Assembly (NCBI GenBank): GCA_964035545.1
Contig: OZ037765.1
Location: 6,894,698-6,958,697 of the forward strand
DNA from: Bugula neritina
Lineage: Eukaryota; Bryozoa; Gymnolaemata; Cheilostomatida; Bugulidae
DNA length: 64,000 nt
Direction of reading: 5' to 3'
This document shows, piece by piece, positions 35,201 to 45,100 of the stretch. The stretch's first letter is position 1, and each line of letters opens with the position of its first letter. The position numbers were made by a program, and so were the translations under genes. The notes below the pieces were generated by a model. The model searched no databases. It was not told where the DNA came from and worked only from the letters and a program-made list of their open reading frames with translations.

Positions 35201-38185
35201 GAAATATAGAGTTTATTCGTCTCGGAAGGTCATCTAAAGTTCATGCGGCTTTATCTACTCATACCTCTGAATACCTGAGTAAGGATATATGTACAGTGGA
35301 TGAATTAACATCTTTCTATAAAGGTTATGTAAGTATATCAATATATTCAATATATTTGATAATATGAGGTAAATAGTGGACAGTTAGTGGGGAATTTACC
35401 CCTTTCTTAGCAGTACAAGTAAACCCTTACTCACTGCACTGCCAAACCCCTACTAATGCTCTATTATATCCTTTATCATCTAACACACAGGCTAAATTTG
35501 ATAAATCTCCAACATTATATTGCATATTTACTATACTCTTAAGATCTACACCTGAAGCTGTTTCATACCATCTTTATAATTTGTGAATGCTAAAACAGAA
35601 CACTAAAAATAGCCTGTTTTATTACAGCATGTGGTAGGAACAACATGTCTGGGCGTCAACCACCCCATGCTGATTCGTAGAAAGTTTGACGTCTGCATAC
35701 TCGACGAGGCGTCACAAGTACAGCAGCCCGTCAGCCTTGGGCCTCTCTTCTACGCCTCCAGATTTATCCTAGTCGGTGACAGTTGTCAGTTGCCTCCTCT
35801 CATCAGGTCCTACGATGCCAAGTATGTCCTGATAGACTCTCGGAAGCCTCAGGGTTTCTGTAATGTTTGAAATTCAGTTTCATTTTAGCTCCTGAGTTCT
35901 GCCTGATTTATTGTCGACTAGCTTGTTTAAAGTGGACACTTTAGTTCAAAGATTGTCTTTTTAGTTGTATTTCCATTTTTTAATCAGTTTTAAACTTTGA
36001 GGTCTTATCATTAGATTGAAATCCAGAAAATGCTACAAAATAGAAAATTTTGTTATAGCAAAAATTAAATAAGTTCTTCACAATTTTGACTGTCTCAGTG
36101 CTTGTTTTTGCTTTAATGAATTACATTAATCTTATTTATTGAAAATTAATTTGCATAAATGTGATAATCTAAACTAACCTATGTTTAATAAAATGTGGCT
36201 CCAACCTTGAAACATGACAGGAGTTATATATACATATTCAATAGTATTTTAGTCTAAGAGTTATTTGTAGGCGTCTGGGAATGGAAAAGACATTGCTTGA
36301 TCTCTTGGACCGCAATGAAGCGACTCTAGAGCTCACTGAACAATACAGAATGAATGAAGAGATCATGCGCCTGTCTAATCAGCTAACCTACGATATGAAA
36401 CTGAAATGTGGAACAGATTCTGTAAAGACTGCCACTATACCGCCTATCAGCCTGGATGAACTGGTAGGTACAGGATATGTGAGCATGTCATGTGATAGTG
36501 CGTAGAGGCAGGCCAACAACTTATTTTGGCTTCAGTCCTGTCCACTGTTAGCTGTAGTAATTTTTAAGAAGTCAGTTGGAGTTGCCTTCTCTAAGATTAT
36601 CACATTTTTACTTGAAATTTAAGCATTTTAATAGTCTCCAACTGTGCTAACAATTTAAAATAAAATTTAATATACAAAGCATTATATCAGAATCTCTTAA
36701 GAAAGAGCAAGCTCTTAGTTAATAATTGCCAATTGACAAAAATGAAAACTGTCATTTTATTTTCTGACTTAAAGCTGGATATTTTTTAATGTTTTAATAT
36801 GCTTCTTGTAATGAATTCTGTTGTAAAATCTTTTAATATTTTTTTCAAAACTAAAAAGTATTTCAGTTTTCAGATTCCCTCTCTACCCTACAATTGAATC
36901 CAAATTTACAAATTTCATTGTTATTTGCATAATTCTTATTGTGAAAGACTTCTAAATTTTATATAAAATTGAATTATTGATTCAGGATTTAAGTGAAGCA
37001 GTAGAACACAGCTGGACTCAGAAGGTAATTAGTAGCTCATTAGACCATTCATTAATCTGGCTGAACACCTCGACGTGTATCAACACCCCCTCCAAGAAGA
37101 CTTCAATATACAGTAACACAGAGGCTAGGGTTGTCTGCTCTGCATGCGAGACTTTGATTCAAGTAGGTGTCATTCTTGACCTCTGATAGGTCGTTTCCAT
37201 AACTCTTGTTTGCGAATAAATTACAGGCATAATGTGTGTTTAATAATATGCTAATGAATTAGCCATGTTTTTGTTGGTAGAGGTGTTAGCACAGCATGGG
37301 GCCCCTGCTAGACTGGTAACTTCAATCTTACAATATTCATCAGTGGCATTAAAAAGTGAATTTTGTGAAATATATTCTTGCACTACTTTGAAGCTCTCAA
37401 ATCATGTTGTCAGCATAACTTGATTAATAAAAGTTTACAAAAACCTTACCATCAGGTTGTCAAAGGAATGATAAATATAGACAGACAATTTTACTTAAAA
37501 AAACTTTTTCAGCATCATGCTTCTTTAAGTATCTGGAAGTAAACTATTTCTCATTATAATGTTAAATATTGTAAGATAAATTTTTGTTTCTAGGCTGGGA
37601 TGGCTGCAGACAGTATTGGAGTTATTACCCCTTATCAAGCTCAAGTGCAGCTGTTGAAAAGTATGCTGAGTACAAGTGATGTGGAAGTCAACACTGTAGA
37701 TCAGTATCAGGGGAGAGACAAATCCATCATTATTATATCCTTCGCCAGGACAGAAGTTTCCAGCAATAGCAAAAAGGTATACCTCCTTTTTTCTGGAGAA
37801 GCCCGCCAAGTCTCGCCAGTTCTGTACCTGAAATAACCTTTTTTGAACTTTGTCCTTTGCTGCTATTTGATATAAATTCGTCAAGTCAGGTCTGATTTAA
37901 AAGATACGTATTATGACTGATGCGTTGCACATAATTTAATTTTTTTCAAAATCAATAAATTGTTTTTAACTTTTACTGAATTTCTGTGTTAAATATTGTT
38001 TTTAGACTGAAGGTATATTGTCAGATGCACGTAGACTGAATGTTGCGTTGACGAGAGCCAAACATAAGTTAATCCTAGTAGGAAATAGAGAAGTATTGGG
38101 TGTGTATGACCCAATATACAAACTGCTGCACACTTTACACCCACATCAGATAATAAACCTACCTGCAGATCCTGTGCTGAAGTGA
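20214..38185 (+). CDS. DNA2: DNA2 nuclease/helicase, 21 exons
   Basis: Exons 20214-20625, 20708-21242, 21437-21571, 28644-28808, 29218-29305, 29725-29810, 30095-30253, 30588-30711, 31218-31353, 31959-32121, 32500-32688, 32933-33157, 33711-33818, 34150-34282, 34728-34892, 35200-35328, 35628-35821, 36271-36463, 36986-37162, 37594-37776, 38006-38185; phases agree, about 1292 aa. RecB-type nuclease residues D535 (GKIDVT) and E553/K555 (LELKTG). Fe-S cysteines C413, C654, C657 and C663, with the last three spaced as in human DNA2. SF1 helicase: Walker A GYPGTGKT 898-905, Walker B DEAS 1010-1013, then [14 protein letters not shown] and [11 protein letters not shown]2 trims long Okazaki flaps and resects DNA ends in the nucleus. 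The start was chosen as the first ATG of an in-phase exon. The N-terminal 300 residues are absent from human DNA2. Intron 14 uses a GC donor; intron 3 hosts the retrotransposon. Confidence 0.95.
20370..20393 (+). other. Predicted PCNA-interacting (PIP) box in the DNA2 N-terminus
   Basis: Residues 53-60 read QTRIDSFF, a full match to Q-x-x-I/L/M-x-x-F/Y-F/Y, in a basic, probably disordered region. Confidence 0.6.
21584..22164 (-). repeat. 3' LTR
   Basis: 581 bp with the same sequence as the right-hand LTR by inspection (offset 6354 throughout). Read on the minus strand it starts TGTAATGG and ends CACAACA. It carries a CTATATAAG promoter box (21745-21751), an AATAAA signal (21681-21686) and a nested GC-rich hairpin at 21786-21890. 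Confidence 0.97.
22165..22197 (-). other. Polypurine tract and adjacent hairpin
   Basis: Minus strand GGGGGGAGAA (22174-22165) abuts the 3' LTR and is the expected plus-strand primer. Two bases away lies an inverted repeat CGAAAAG/CTTTTCG with a 7-nt loop (22177-22197). Confidence 0.8.
22267..22602 (-). pseudogene. Out-of-frame continuation downstream of Pol
   Basis: In the +1 frame relative to pol, codons stay open from 22746 to 22267. The segment after the pol stop has no ATG start. It ends in a short heptad-like stretch ([14 protein letters not shown]). It may be the lost end of Pol rather than a separate gene. Confidence 0.4.
22583..27016 (-). CDS. pol: Retrotransposon Pol (protease, RT, RNase H, integrase)
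   Basis: 1477 codons; the listed start is simply the first ATG in frame, and translation probably enters by frameshifting at 26962-26956. Order: aspartic protease FLLDTG (D185-G187); reverse transcriptase about 490-690 with YLDD at 613-616; RNase H from about 757 (ILDTDAS, with RTDH later); integrase zinc finger H1026, H1030, C1060, C1063; DDE core D1092, D1152, E1188 (35-residue D-E spacing); GPY motif (KFVGPY) near 1330. This order is that of Ty3/gypsy (Metaviridae). No internal stop. The frame ends just after a C7 run (22603-22597, RNA sense), and another frame stays open for about 110 codons beyond, so the tail may be truncated by a one-base slip. Confidence 0.96.
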   Translation of the reverse strand: MWCQGTCTKAMPSRKKDAFKHPGLAVTSANREPPANPIREEMTQGASSRPAEATWRRRRPQGLPDPPTQPPTTRMEPQDAGWQAPRRSRRPQGLPDPPAWPLQNRFAGLPEEAVEEDSAYSQEYPKLPSQPQKTPVVCKTKRRPAVRTQEVSPPETDRPRSTQPYGSSYFLPGKISGKAATFLLDTGCTTNLLSRRLFDTLGARERASLEPYEGAHGTLADGSCIPFYGIITLPGRVRDQVIHETFIVSHLKEDAILGMPFLEKHQCHMDFQKSAVVMAGKELACVDKFGRPLVGGVQVVQDCTIPGRTQATLRCRVNCKEIAALGVVEGTHGAIRLANSLNRLDCRKELLVQCINPFAESVRLSAGVLVGKYHSIHEADVGLALETVTDTQGNPPHNHGEAVPEHVAGLYSGACGNCTSSTERQTLAQLLAEYSDVFSRGDEDMGLTKVISHEIPLAAGTTPIRQPTRRLGPEKEVSRQVQDLLDRDLIEPAHGAWSSPVVLVKKKDGSWRFCVDYRRLNSVTIQDAYPLPRIDESLDALAGSKYFSTLDLLSGYWQVPLSPDAQDKAAFITRDGLWKWKVLPFGLTSAPATFQRLMEQVLSGLHWKTLLIYLDDVIVITPDFTTHVSRLREVFDRLRAAGLKLKPSKCALLQQEVTYLGHVVGRDGVATDPEKVQAVKEWAVPRDLSELRAFLGLVGYYRQYVPRFAGVAQPLNRLTAKGVRWQWTQEEQQAFDHLKQRLMEAPILAYPDPAKEYILDTDASDHSVGAVLSQVQGGSEVVVAYYSKTLAAAEKNYCTTRKELLAVVKAVKHFRPYLYGRTFRLRTDHASLIWLCKRAEPSSQVARWLEILAEFSYRIEHRAGKKHGNADGMSRRPVENCKQCLHIERRDGGPARLDVEAQLGDGNVYRWEHGHLRPETHSDDVQALRANPTLYQNVKELCRLQETLPGSVADIFRAKKEGRRPSEEQQRQGDAEFQFFCRRWNSLQIRSDGLLTMTLAADNRQQERDRVVCPRALRREIIWDTHKQAHAGASRVIRCLQMRWYWPGMTRDVRLRIRHCEVCQASKHGRPTETTGQRRLYAGRPWQVMAVDLVGPMPTTERGNSWILVLTDHFTRWADALAIPDASAPTVARVLDQRVFCYFGLPEQIHTDQGAQYQSQLMKDLCQVWGVSQSRTTPYHPQGNGVVERNNRMLGDALRSLLLGRSQEEWDVMLPQIMRAYRSTPHSSTQETPNLMMLGRETRVPEHLAYHIPNPEFPVHEYVGKLVETMKKVHDALREKQWLVRTEDSEEPPLYREGDWVWMVSYRRRRGQSAKLQPKFVGPYCVVEVLPNHTYRVERSGQISVQNEQRLKPYHGSPEAAGQAPPLLEPARQPISRGRRNQPREWEIFIRNPEEPDNSPRPPPQNPPSVPPTPDPLPRPTPIEDLSPPPDNPGPVTPPENREEVPPIHDTPDRPDTSVSNTLERARRDRKPPQVLG
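26919..26962 (-). promoter_or_regulatory. -1 ribosomal frameshift signal between gag and pol
   Basis: The RNA reads U UUA AAC in the gag frame (26962-26956), then a 6-nt spacer, then a 10-bp stem GGCUCGCGGU/ACCGUGAGCC with an 11-nt loop (26949-26919). The gag stop codon overlaps the stem-loop. A -1 slip on UUUAAAC passes exactly into the pol frame (KKDAFKHPG). Confidence 0.85.
26938..27864 (-). CDS. gag: Retrotransposon Gag (308 aa)
   Basis: Starts about 55 nt downstream of the primer site with an acidic N-terminus ([19 protein letters not shown]). The central part (about residues 45-190) has the helical capsid-like layout of Ty3/gypsy Gag ([20 protein letters not shown]). The C-terminus holds one CCHC zinc knuckle, [14 protein letters not shown], for RNA packaging. 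The frame stops at 26938, 79 nt inside the pol frame. It assembles the particle in which reverse transcription takes place. Confidence 0.93.
   Translation of the reverse strand: MGDEEEEVMVEGEEEVEGDRLTMEMLITALREVGKTGQAAPGDRYRLRPPIFGGEGDIEQFIREFEEVATLAEWPAPVRLLHLRTCLTGQAKSYALGPNTAHIFQALRSRFGLTARAARDRLRTIRRDRKTSLQDHANAIEALVPVAHSDDTPAAQRGAVYEAFFHTINNPGLQRYYLAAKVTTIEEALALGKAYYQVEGPQCADFTACQIEERSEVIKPDQPNPQAVAAATTTPSSDQMTMLMDMVKGLQADMKQMQREQADKRNPRPRGEPAGTTHLTCWGCGARGHVRRQCPHERRMPLNTRGSR
27920..27936 (-). other. Primer binding site, tRNA-Leu type
   Basis: One base inside the 5' LTR, the plus strand reads TCCCACCGCTGCCACCA. I recognise this as the 3' end (T-stem flank, acceptor stem, CCA) of the eukaryotic tRNA-Leu AAG/UAG class, a 17-nt match for minus-strand priming. 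Confidence 0.8.
27938..28518 (-). repeat. 5' LTR
   Basis: Minus-strand 5' LTR. The TATATAA box at 28099-28105 should start the genomic RNA near 28075, and AATAAA at 28035-28040 sits downstream of it, giving a short R region. Several short open frames in this LTR recur unchanged in the other LTR, confirming identity. Confidence 0.97.
31465..31815 (+). mobile_element. tRNA-derived SINE, copy 1 (DNA2 intron 9)
   Basis: Flanked by a perfect 16-bp duplication, TTTATGTATTGTATTA, at 31449-31464 and 31816-31831. The head has pol III A-box-like (TGGTCTAGGGGTTAGAGCG) and B-box (GGTTCGAGCCC) sequences; the anticodon-arm region (CTAGTAAAC) looks like tRNA-Thr(AGU). A body unrelated to tRNA follows. The tail motif gactataaacttgcgcgagt occurs at 31674 and again, as gactataaacttgcgtgag, at the very end (31797-31815), so the 3' part looks duplicated. 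Confidence 0.88.
33133..33332 (+). repeat. 25-bp minisatellite spanning the DNA2 exon 12 donor
   Basis: The last 25 bases of exon 12 (33133-33157) plus seven 25-bp copies of gtaatgtcaccttactcact + gacag (33158-33332). Each copy holds the CAG|GTAATG donor. Only the first donor is productive: including a copy in the mRNA places TAA right after the exon junction. Confidence 0.93.
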
Positions 38186-39600
38186 AAGAAATAACATTAC
38201 AGAAATTTTGTGAAAAAATTAGACTCTTTGTGCATTCTTATTGAGTTGCCAATGATAGCCTTTGTATGCTGTGAAAAATATTCACTTAGTGGAATGACTA
38301 TGAAATATGGTTGCAATGTGATGAAAGTTTTATGGATCAAAGTCTATGGTTACTCGTCAGTTGAATTATTATGGCCAGATTTTTTTATCAAGTTGATGTT
38401 TTATCTTCTTGTGCATAACATGTGATCTCTGTGTTCCTCTGTATATGAATTTATTTTCTGTTATAACACTAGTCTGTTAATATAGTTAGTATTATTGGTT
38501 TTAGTATTTTTGATATGCATTTAAACTGCATTATTTAAAAATTCTTAGTTATTTAGTGTTTGGAGAAGAATCTTTTACAGCTGTTCGCTTTGTTTTTGTT
38601 TACTAAATATAATCATAACTTGAGATTGTAAATGTTTACTATTATGTATAGTTATTTGCTGCCGCACTTCTCCATGCTGCTTCATAGATTACTGGAAGCT
38701 AAGGCATTCTCTTCGTTTACATATTTTTAACAACGATACCCCAGTCCTGTGAATAATGGATAACATAAGAAGTATTATTTTTTGTAAATAATTTTGAAGC
38801 CTCTCCTAACCATTGCTATAGCATAAAATTCTGTCAGCGCAATTGAGATGAAATGAACATAAATATACTAGTATAGTAGCATGTTTTGTGTTAGCTCCAT
38901 TAAAAGCAATTTAATCGGGCATGTCCCAACACTACTTCTCTTTGCATATATTTTTAGAGTTGTTATGAGACAACAAACTGGACTTTAAGTTGTTGATCAG
39001 ATGTTAGTGTATTGCCCGGATGTAAAGTAGGAAAGATTACCATGGTATCCATACTCACAAAAGCATTTCAACTTATATATAAAAATGTTGCATGAATAAT
39101 CCATACTCTGTAATATAGACTTCTATGATAAGTGCTTGTTTGTGTCTAAACAAAAGATCCATTAGATTGGCTTTTCAGATTTAAATAGATGAATAGGTTA
39201 GCTAACTAAAGAAACCAAAATGCTTAGTTTCACACAGGGGTGGATTTAAAGTCAACTTCTATTATGTGTGATTTTATAATTAAAATTATATAATAAAGTA
39301 GCATTCATCAGCTGTTACTTCTTCAGAGTCAACAAATAACAAACCTTGTGCTTTCGCTTTTTGGTTGGTGTATTACAATGACGTCAAGTAATTTGTAAAT
39401 TATAAACTAGTTATAAATGGGTAGTCAGTTATCCGACACTTAACCTGGCTAAAGAAATGCACTGGAGATGATTGTCATCAATACCACTATTATTGATCTC
39501 ATTGCAGTATAGATATCATAGCCTATAGAGGTATTTACTATTTTGTACTACAGCTTCTGTGTGTATTCTTATGGATCTCCTATCAAACTTTAAGTTCTAA
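38186..39600. other. DNA2 3' flank
   Basis: AT-rich, no gene seen. A candidate AATAAA lies at 39292-39297, about 1.1 kb after the DNA2 stop; no closer consensus hexamer was found, so the 3' end of the mRNA is uncertain. Confidence 0.4.
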
Positions 39601-39630
39601 CGGATAAATGCTGTGGTTATCCTTAATACT

Positions 39631-40018
39631 ATGAATGAGTTGCAGTGTTCAGGTAAGTAAACAAGTAGAAGTAATTAGCATATTTAACAGTTGCACTGCA
39701 TTTAATCCTATACCATATTATTATGCAATGACTATCTACAAAATATAAGAATATTTCATTTTGCGAGAAAGTTTGTGAGACTTTATTCATGTTGTGAAAA
39801 TAAAGTCGATAAATATCAGATACAACTACAGGTGTGCCTTCCTACACACAACGTTGTATATGTATACTTACCATGAAGGAATATACTGATCATGTTGCAG
39901 AGATATACTTACCAGAAAGGGGAAATGTTCAGTTACACTACTTCCAACTCTCAACGTCTTCACACTCCATGTCTGCCACCAACTAGAAGAAAATCTGAAC
40001 CATTTGGGCAACTTCCAG
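39631..40018 (+). CDS. Probable upstream 5' exons of the AGBL2/3-like gene
   Basis: Exon A ends at 39652 (TTCAG|gtaagt). Exon B, 39901-40018 (gttgcag acceptor, CCAG|gtattt donor), is open in a frame reading TTSNSQRLHTPCLPPTRRKS then EPFGQLP, with ATGs at 39892 (if unspliced) and 39925. It ends with one spare base, exactly the phase accepted by the exon at 42727, giving [13 protein letters not shown]. Exon A with B in the ATG 39631 frame hits a stop, so A is more likely 5' UTR. Confidence 0.5.
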
Positions 40019-42111
40019 GTATTTCAACATAAACCAAGTTCTAAACTGGCAGCTTTTCTACTGTCCTGTCACCAACACTGCTTACCATTTTAATTTTAAA
40101 AAAATCTATAAAAATGTTCTGCCATATGTTTAGAGTGTGCATTGGAGTCGAACTGTATTTTACTTGTCTATCAAAAATAATATACAGTGAATAATGCTGG
40201 TTTAGTAAATATGAGAGCCTATGTTGGGTTAATGCAGTAAACAAGTTTCATTTTAAATGTTGCAATATTTAGCTAAGTAGCTGTTAACATTGAAGTACCC
40301 CTATGAACCAATACCTCACTTGCATACGTCTACCTTCTTAACAAAACATTAAACTGTAAAATTGAGTGATTTTAGTGCTTGCTGTATATATTAGCTTTGA
40401 ACGAAATACAGCTAGCATACGAAAACCAGTTCTGGTTTTTGACGCTCTAGTCTTTCGAAGTTATATATAGCTTGTCTTGTCAAGATGAGCATGCGATCTA
40501 GAACCAATCAGAAGTTGTGTTCACATCTTTTCAGTTTCATCGCTCAGTTTTAATGCTTCACAAAATCTTTCTGAATCACTTACACAGAAACATTCTTGTT
40601 AGAATCTCTGCCTCAAAACAAGTTAGTTTGTATGATAATTCCCAAAATCTTTTAATCTTTGTTCTAAATAGGAAACTACAAACACTGATTAAGAATGCTT
40701 TTAGGGGTTTATATAATATAATACTGTTGTTATAACAATGGACTGGTTTTAGTATTGGATACAGTTTGTGCATGAGGGTAATTTAAAGTTTACTCCATCA
40801 TCAACATACTATTGTTGGAAAGTTTTACTATCTAATACGGAGTTGTTTTCTCTTGCTTTATAATAAATTAACTTCAGTATCATGATCAACTCAACAGCAA
40901 CAATAAATAACATGCATATATAATAAGTACATTATTTATTCGTTTGGTGCAAGGAAACCTAATTTAATTGGAGCCAATAATTTTGACCACATTTATTTCT
41001 AATGAATTTTTAAATAATTGCACATTAATTAGATAATATAATGGCAATTTATGATAGTTTTAGTTAATATAATTAAAGTATTGTGTGCTAAAACTTGATC
41101 AACTGCCTTTGAAAGAAAATAATATTTAGATCTCAGCTGTAGCTTTTAGAGTAAAACAGATATACGTTCCTATACACGCATGCCACCGTGTAGCCAATCA
41201 AGCATCAACTTTCATCATTGAAAGATGTTTTGGTTAGCTTTTAGCAGCCATGGCTTCACAGTGGCCATGCATGGGAAGACAATTATTATTATAAATTATA
41301 AACAAAATTAGTTTACAAGAGTACGTACAAGAACTGTGCTGTTATCTTTTTCCTTTCACAACTGCCATTTCAATCTGCTGCGCTTCCAAAACAAAAAGTC
41401 ATGACGACTTAATTCATTGTTATACTTGTTCTTTTATTTTTCAAGCTTAAGGTTCTTTTACAACCTTAATCGAGAGATTTTCCCTTAAATTTCTATGTAA
41501 ACTTTGATTCATCGTTAATAAGATAATTTCTAATAAATATAACTTTTGTGTGGTGTACAGTTTTGTATAATACCCAAGTACGCACACCATTATAACATTG
41601 TGAATTTTAGAAGTATTTAATATGTGGACTTAAAGTATAAAATTGCTTTTAGCATAAGAGGCAAGCTGCAAGGCTCATTGCATGTTGTTTTTGTCTCACT
41701 ACACTATCAATCTGACAAGGCAAACATGTTTTATGGATTATGAGTTAATTATTACATACAATGAAAGTAGGCTGACTGTTAACCAATAATGCTATCAGCA
41801 AATATTGCTTATACCTTCGCTATACATACAAGTGGCAAAATTTACATGTATTGAAATATGTTTTGCTTGCACTATATCTATTATGTACACAGACCAATAA
41901 CATAACGGCTTCATTCGTTAATTCTATTTTCCACAAAAGAACACAACAAAAGCAGTTTGGTCTGATTATTGCTGTCACTGGACAATATATTATTAAATTG
42001 TGAACAGCGCATAGTAACAGGGATACAGAGTACGACCAGTATTGATGCGTGCATATCACGCTACTGTTGTAGCTGCACATACACCTCACAGTTTGCTATG
42101 ACTTGTGCATG
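40019..42111. other. No further exon recognised
   Basis: AT-rich DNA between the upstream AGBL2/3-like exons and the TATA-proximal first exon; an intron if the upstream start is used, intergenic if not. No repeat family or long frame is evident. Confidence 0.5.
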
Positions 42112-42153
42112 TATATAAAACTAATCAATGGTTAGTGTAAGGGTTACAACGTA
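42112..42153 (+). promoter_or_regulatory. TATA promoter of the downstream AGBL2/3-like first exon
   Basis: TATATAAA at 42112-42119, 35 bp before the ATG at 42154. The exon ([13 protein letters not shown] plus one base) joins the exon at 42727. Confidence 0.5.
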
Positions 42154-45100
42154 ATGGCTTTGACATATATTGCTCCTCGCCAAAATGGAGCCAGTAAGTA
42201 AAAGTTTTCCATCTAAGATGTTCATTTAGAAACAATTTTTCTACTTCATACCTTTCTGTTAAGTTTTTTATGTTCATATAATTTTTTCTCTTCCATTACA
42301 ATGCATATTATGTTAGGCATGTTGGTGTAATAACAGACATGCTTTCTATTAACACGCTGCATGTTTTATCCTAGATAATATGTTTAGTTTACTGTAACAG
42401 TTACACCAGTGTTTGCGGATAACTCAAATGTTTCACTTTGTTCTTTATTTGTATTGCTATCTTGAGATTTGACAGTATTGCTACTACAGGCTCTCTACTC
42501 CTACGATGCATCATAAGCTATCAGTTGACTGAGTAGCATTGCATTGCTAAGCAACGCAGATACTGTGAACTCACAATACTAAGCTTATCTAGCTATGACT
42601 GTGGCCAGGTGATATTGTGGCACAGTACTACATGTAGTTAGCAGTTGGTGTAGGCAGATATGCAGAGGAGTAACAGTGTCTGTGCTGCTCACAGTCTTAT
42701 AACACAATATTTTATAATTCCTTTAGAGAAGGAAGATGACTGGAGGAGACACATTAGACAGCAAATAGACGATGAACTTAATCGCAGAGTACGGGATGCT
42801 TTAGAAACGCCTCCTCTAGAAAGACTCAGGCGCAGACAGCTTCAGAATGAAGCTAAAAAGTGAGTATGACACAGTAGTTTGCTAACAAAATTAACATATC
42901 ATGTTCATTTCTAAAAATTTGAAAGCAGTTTCCCTGTTTTTGTGTGTGGTATAGCTAAAAAAAATATCGGCTGACATTTTTATTTAAAGCTATAGCTTCC
43001 CTCCCACTGATAATAAACTATTAAAATAACTGGTCACTGTGTGAACTCACTTTGTTGCTCCGGTGGGAGGAAGGATAAGCTTAGTCTATTGATTGATGCT
43101 CAATAAAGCATTTATGTATCACTTATGCTATATTGTTTGAACTCTGGTAATGTTTGAGCAAGGAAAACCTTAACGTGATTAAATTAATAAATATAAAAGA
43201 CTTATCAGTAATTTTAGAAACTAGAAAGATACCACACAGCTTTTATATAACATCTTTTCTACATAACAGCCTAGCATAAAAGGTGATCACGTTTTAGCTT
43301 GATAGCTTGATATTGTCTATCTTCTACGGCCTAATCATAAGCTAAATATTTCTAATAACTTTTTACATCAGCTAATATTACATATAATATAAGGATTGTG
43401 AAACTCAAACTTAACATGCTTTATTGTTACAAGTGGTACTTCTAGAATTTCTTGCCTTCGATGTTGATATTCTCATTTTATTGTATGATGCATGTGTTAT
43501 GCGACTGTTAGTTGACCCCATGAATTTTTTTTATGTGTTATTTCTACTGATTGTGTTTTTTATTTCTAATATTGAATTAACGAGTTTGAAATAATAACTT
43601 TGAAATAAATAACAATTTTGAACAACTATAAACAAGTGTCATTATATGGTACTTTCTACAGCAGGTTTAGTTACTCACATCAGCACCTCACACCAGCTAC
43701 TTATAGCCACACCTTTAGATATGGCTTTGTACACTATGATACAATTTCTCTTAGTGCTGCTGCTGCCAAGGCTGAAAATGCTGACCTCAACGCTCACCTT
43801 GACCTGACAGAGAAGGAGAAAGAGTATCTGGCAGCTCGGAGACGTCAGCAGACCAGACTTAAGCTGCAGTCCAGAGCGGAGTCGGTGCCTGACTTGTCTA
43901 AGGCAGAGGACACCTACAACAGGTACCTAGCTGACAGGTTGGGGGCGGGCAGCGGGGCAGACAGCGAGGCCAGAGTCTACAGAGGTGAAGGTTTTCAACA
44001 GAGACCTCAGCACGTGCAGGCGTGAGTATTTCTTTTGGCTCTCTGTGGTCCTGTACCTTGCATCTCTCTGTATGGTCTAGATGTTTTATGGTGTCAAGTT
44101 GAACTTTATGCAGCAATTATGTTTATATTCTAATTTTAGAATGTAACTATTACTGTGTTTCCAAGCTTTATATTATGCAAATGGATTTTTCATTCGTGTT
44201 CGGAAACAGTTGCATCAAATGAAACTGCAACCATAAGTTCATCCGTAAAAGCCTCCATTTGAATAATTTGAAGTAATGGAAACACCATGTATTTCAATGC
44301 TTGATGCATTACATTTAAAATATTTTGGTAACTGCATCATTGAGTTCAACTCTTGTGGGATGTAACAAAAATATGTTTTCCTATGCCTTATTTATGTATT
44401 GTTTACTTTATATGTAATTATATGTCTTCTGTCATGATTCAGTTCTGTGTATTTAAAGGTTTGTAATTTATTTTTAAACTTAATTAGACTTATAGACATG
44501 ATAAGGTATGAAAGTGTGGTACTCGCCATATATGTCTCATAGTCATTATATTTTCTCTTTGTTGAAAATTAGCTCAACTATAGATTTGCTTGTGTGACAT
44601 TTTAAATACTTATTTGAGTTGTGAGCAATGTATACTTTGAAACCATACAGAAATCCCAGCCTAACGTATTAGTTCAATAATATATTCTGTAATATAATCT
44701 GCTTTGCATAAAAATATGATTTCCTCTTCCACCTCTCCTTTTGAATTTTATAGCTAGTCTCTGTTTCTTAGATTTTAAACTGCATGTGTTTATCGGCAGC
44801 ACCGCGTACCCAGCATAGGCCCCGAAACACTAACGTAGACATAATGGCAGCTAATTAGTGTGTAGTCCAAGATCACTCTCCCGCACCCATAACTTTTTTG
44901 CTAAAACTACACGAGTTTATAGTTTACAATCATATAATTTATCTTTTAATGCTATAACCTAAGTTTCCCACTAAATGTGTTAAATCATAATTGAAAATGA
45001 ATATTCAGCCTTTGTTACATACTGCCTACTAAAACTCATGTTTATTTTTGCAAACATTACAATATCTAAGTAGAAATAATTACTATGTTTACTGTAAGAA

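Noticed and set aside
40484-40549. Short frame after a TATATATAG box
   Set aside because: Only 21 codons with no phased donor joining it to the AGBL2/3-like exons.
44880-44935. Possible SINE tail remnant (acacgagtttatagttta)
   Set aside because: Too short and without any tRNA-derived part.
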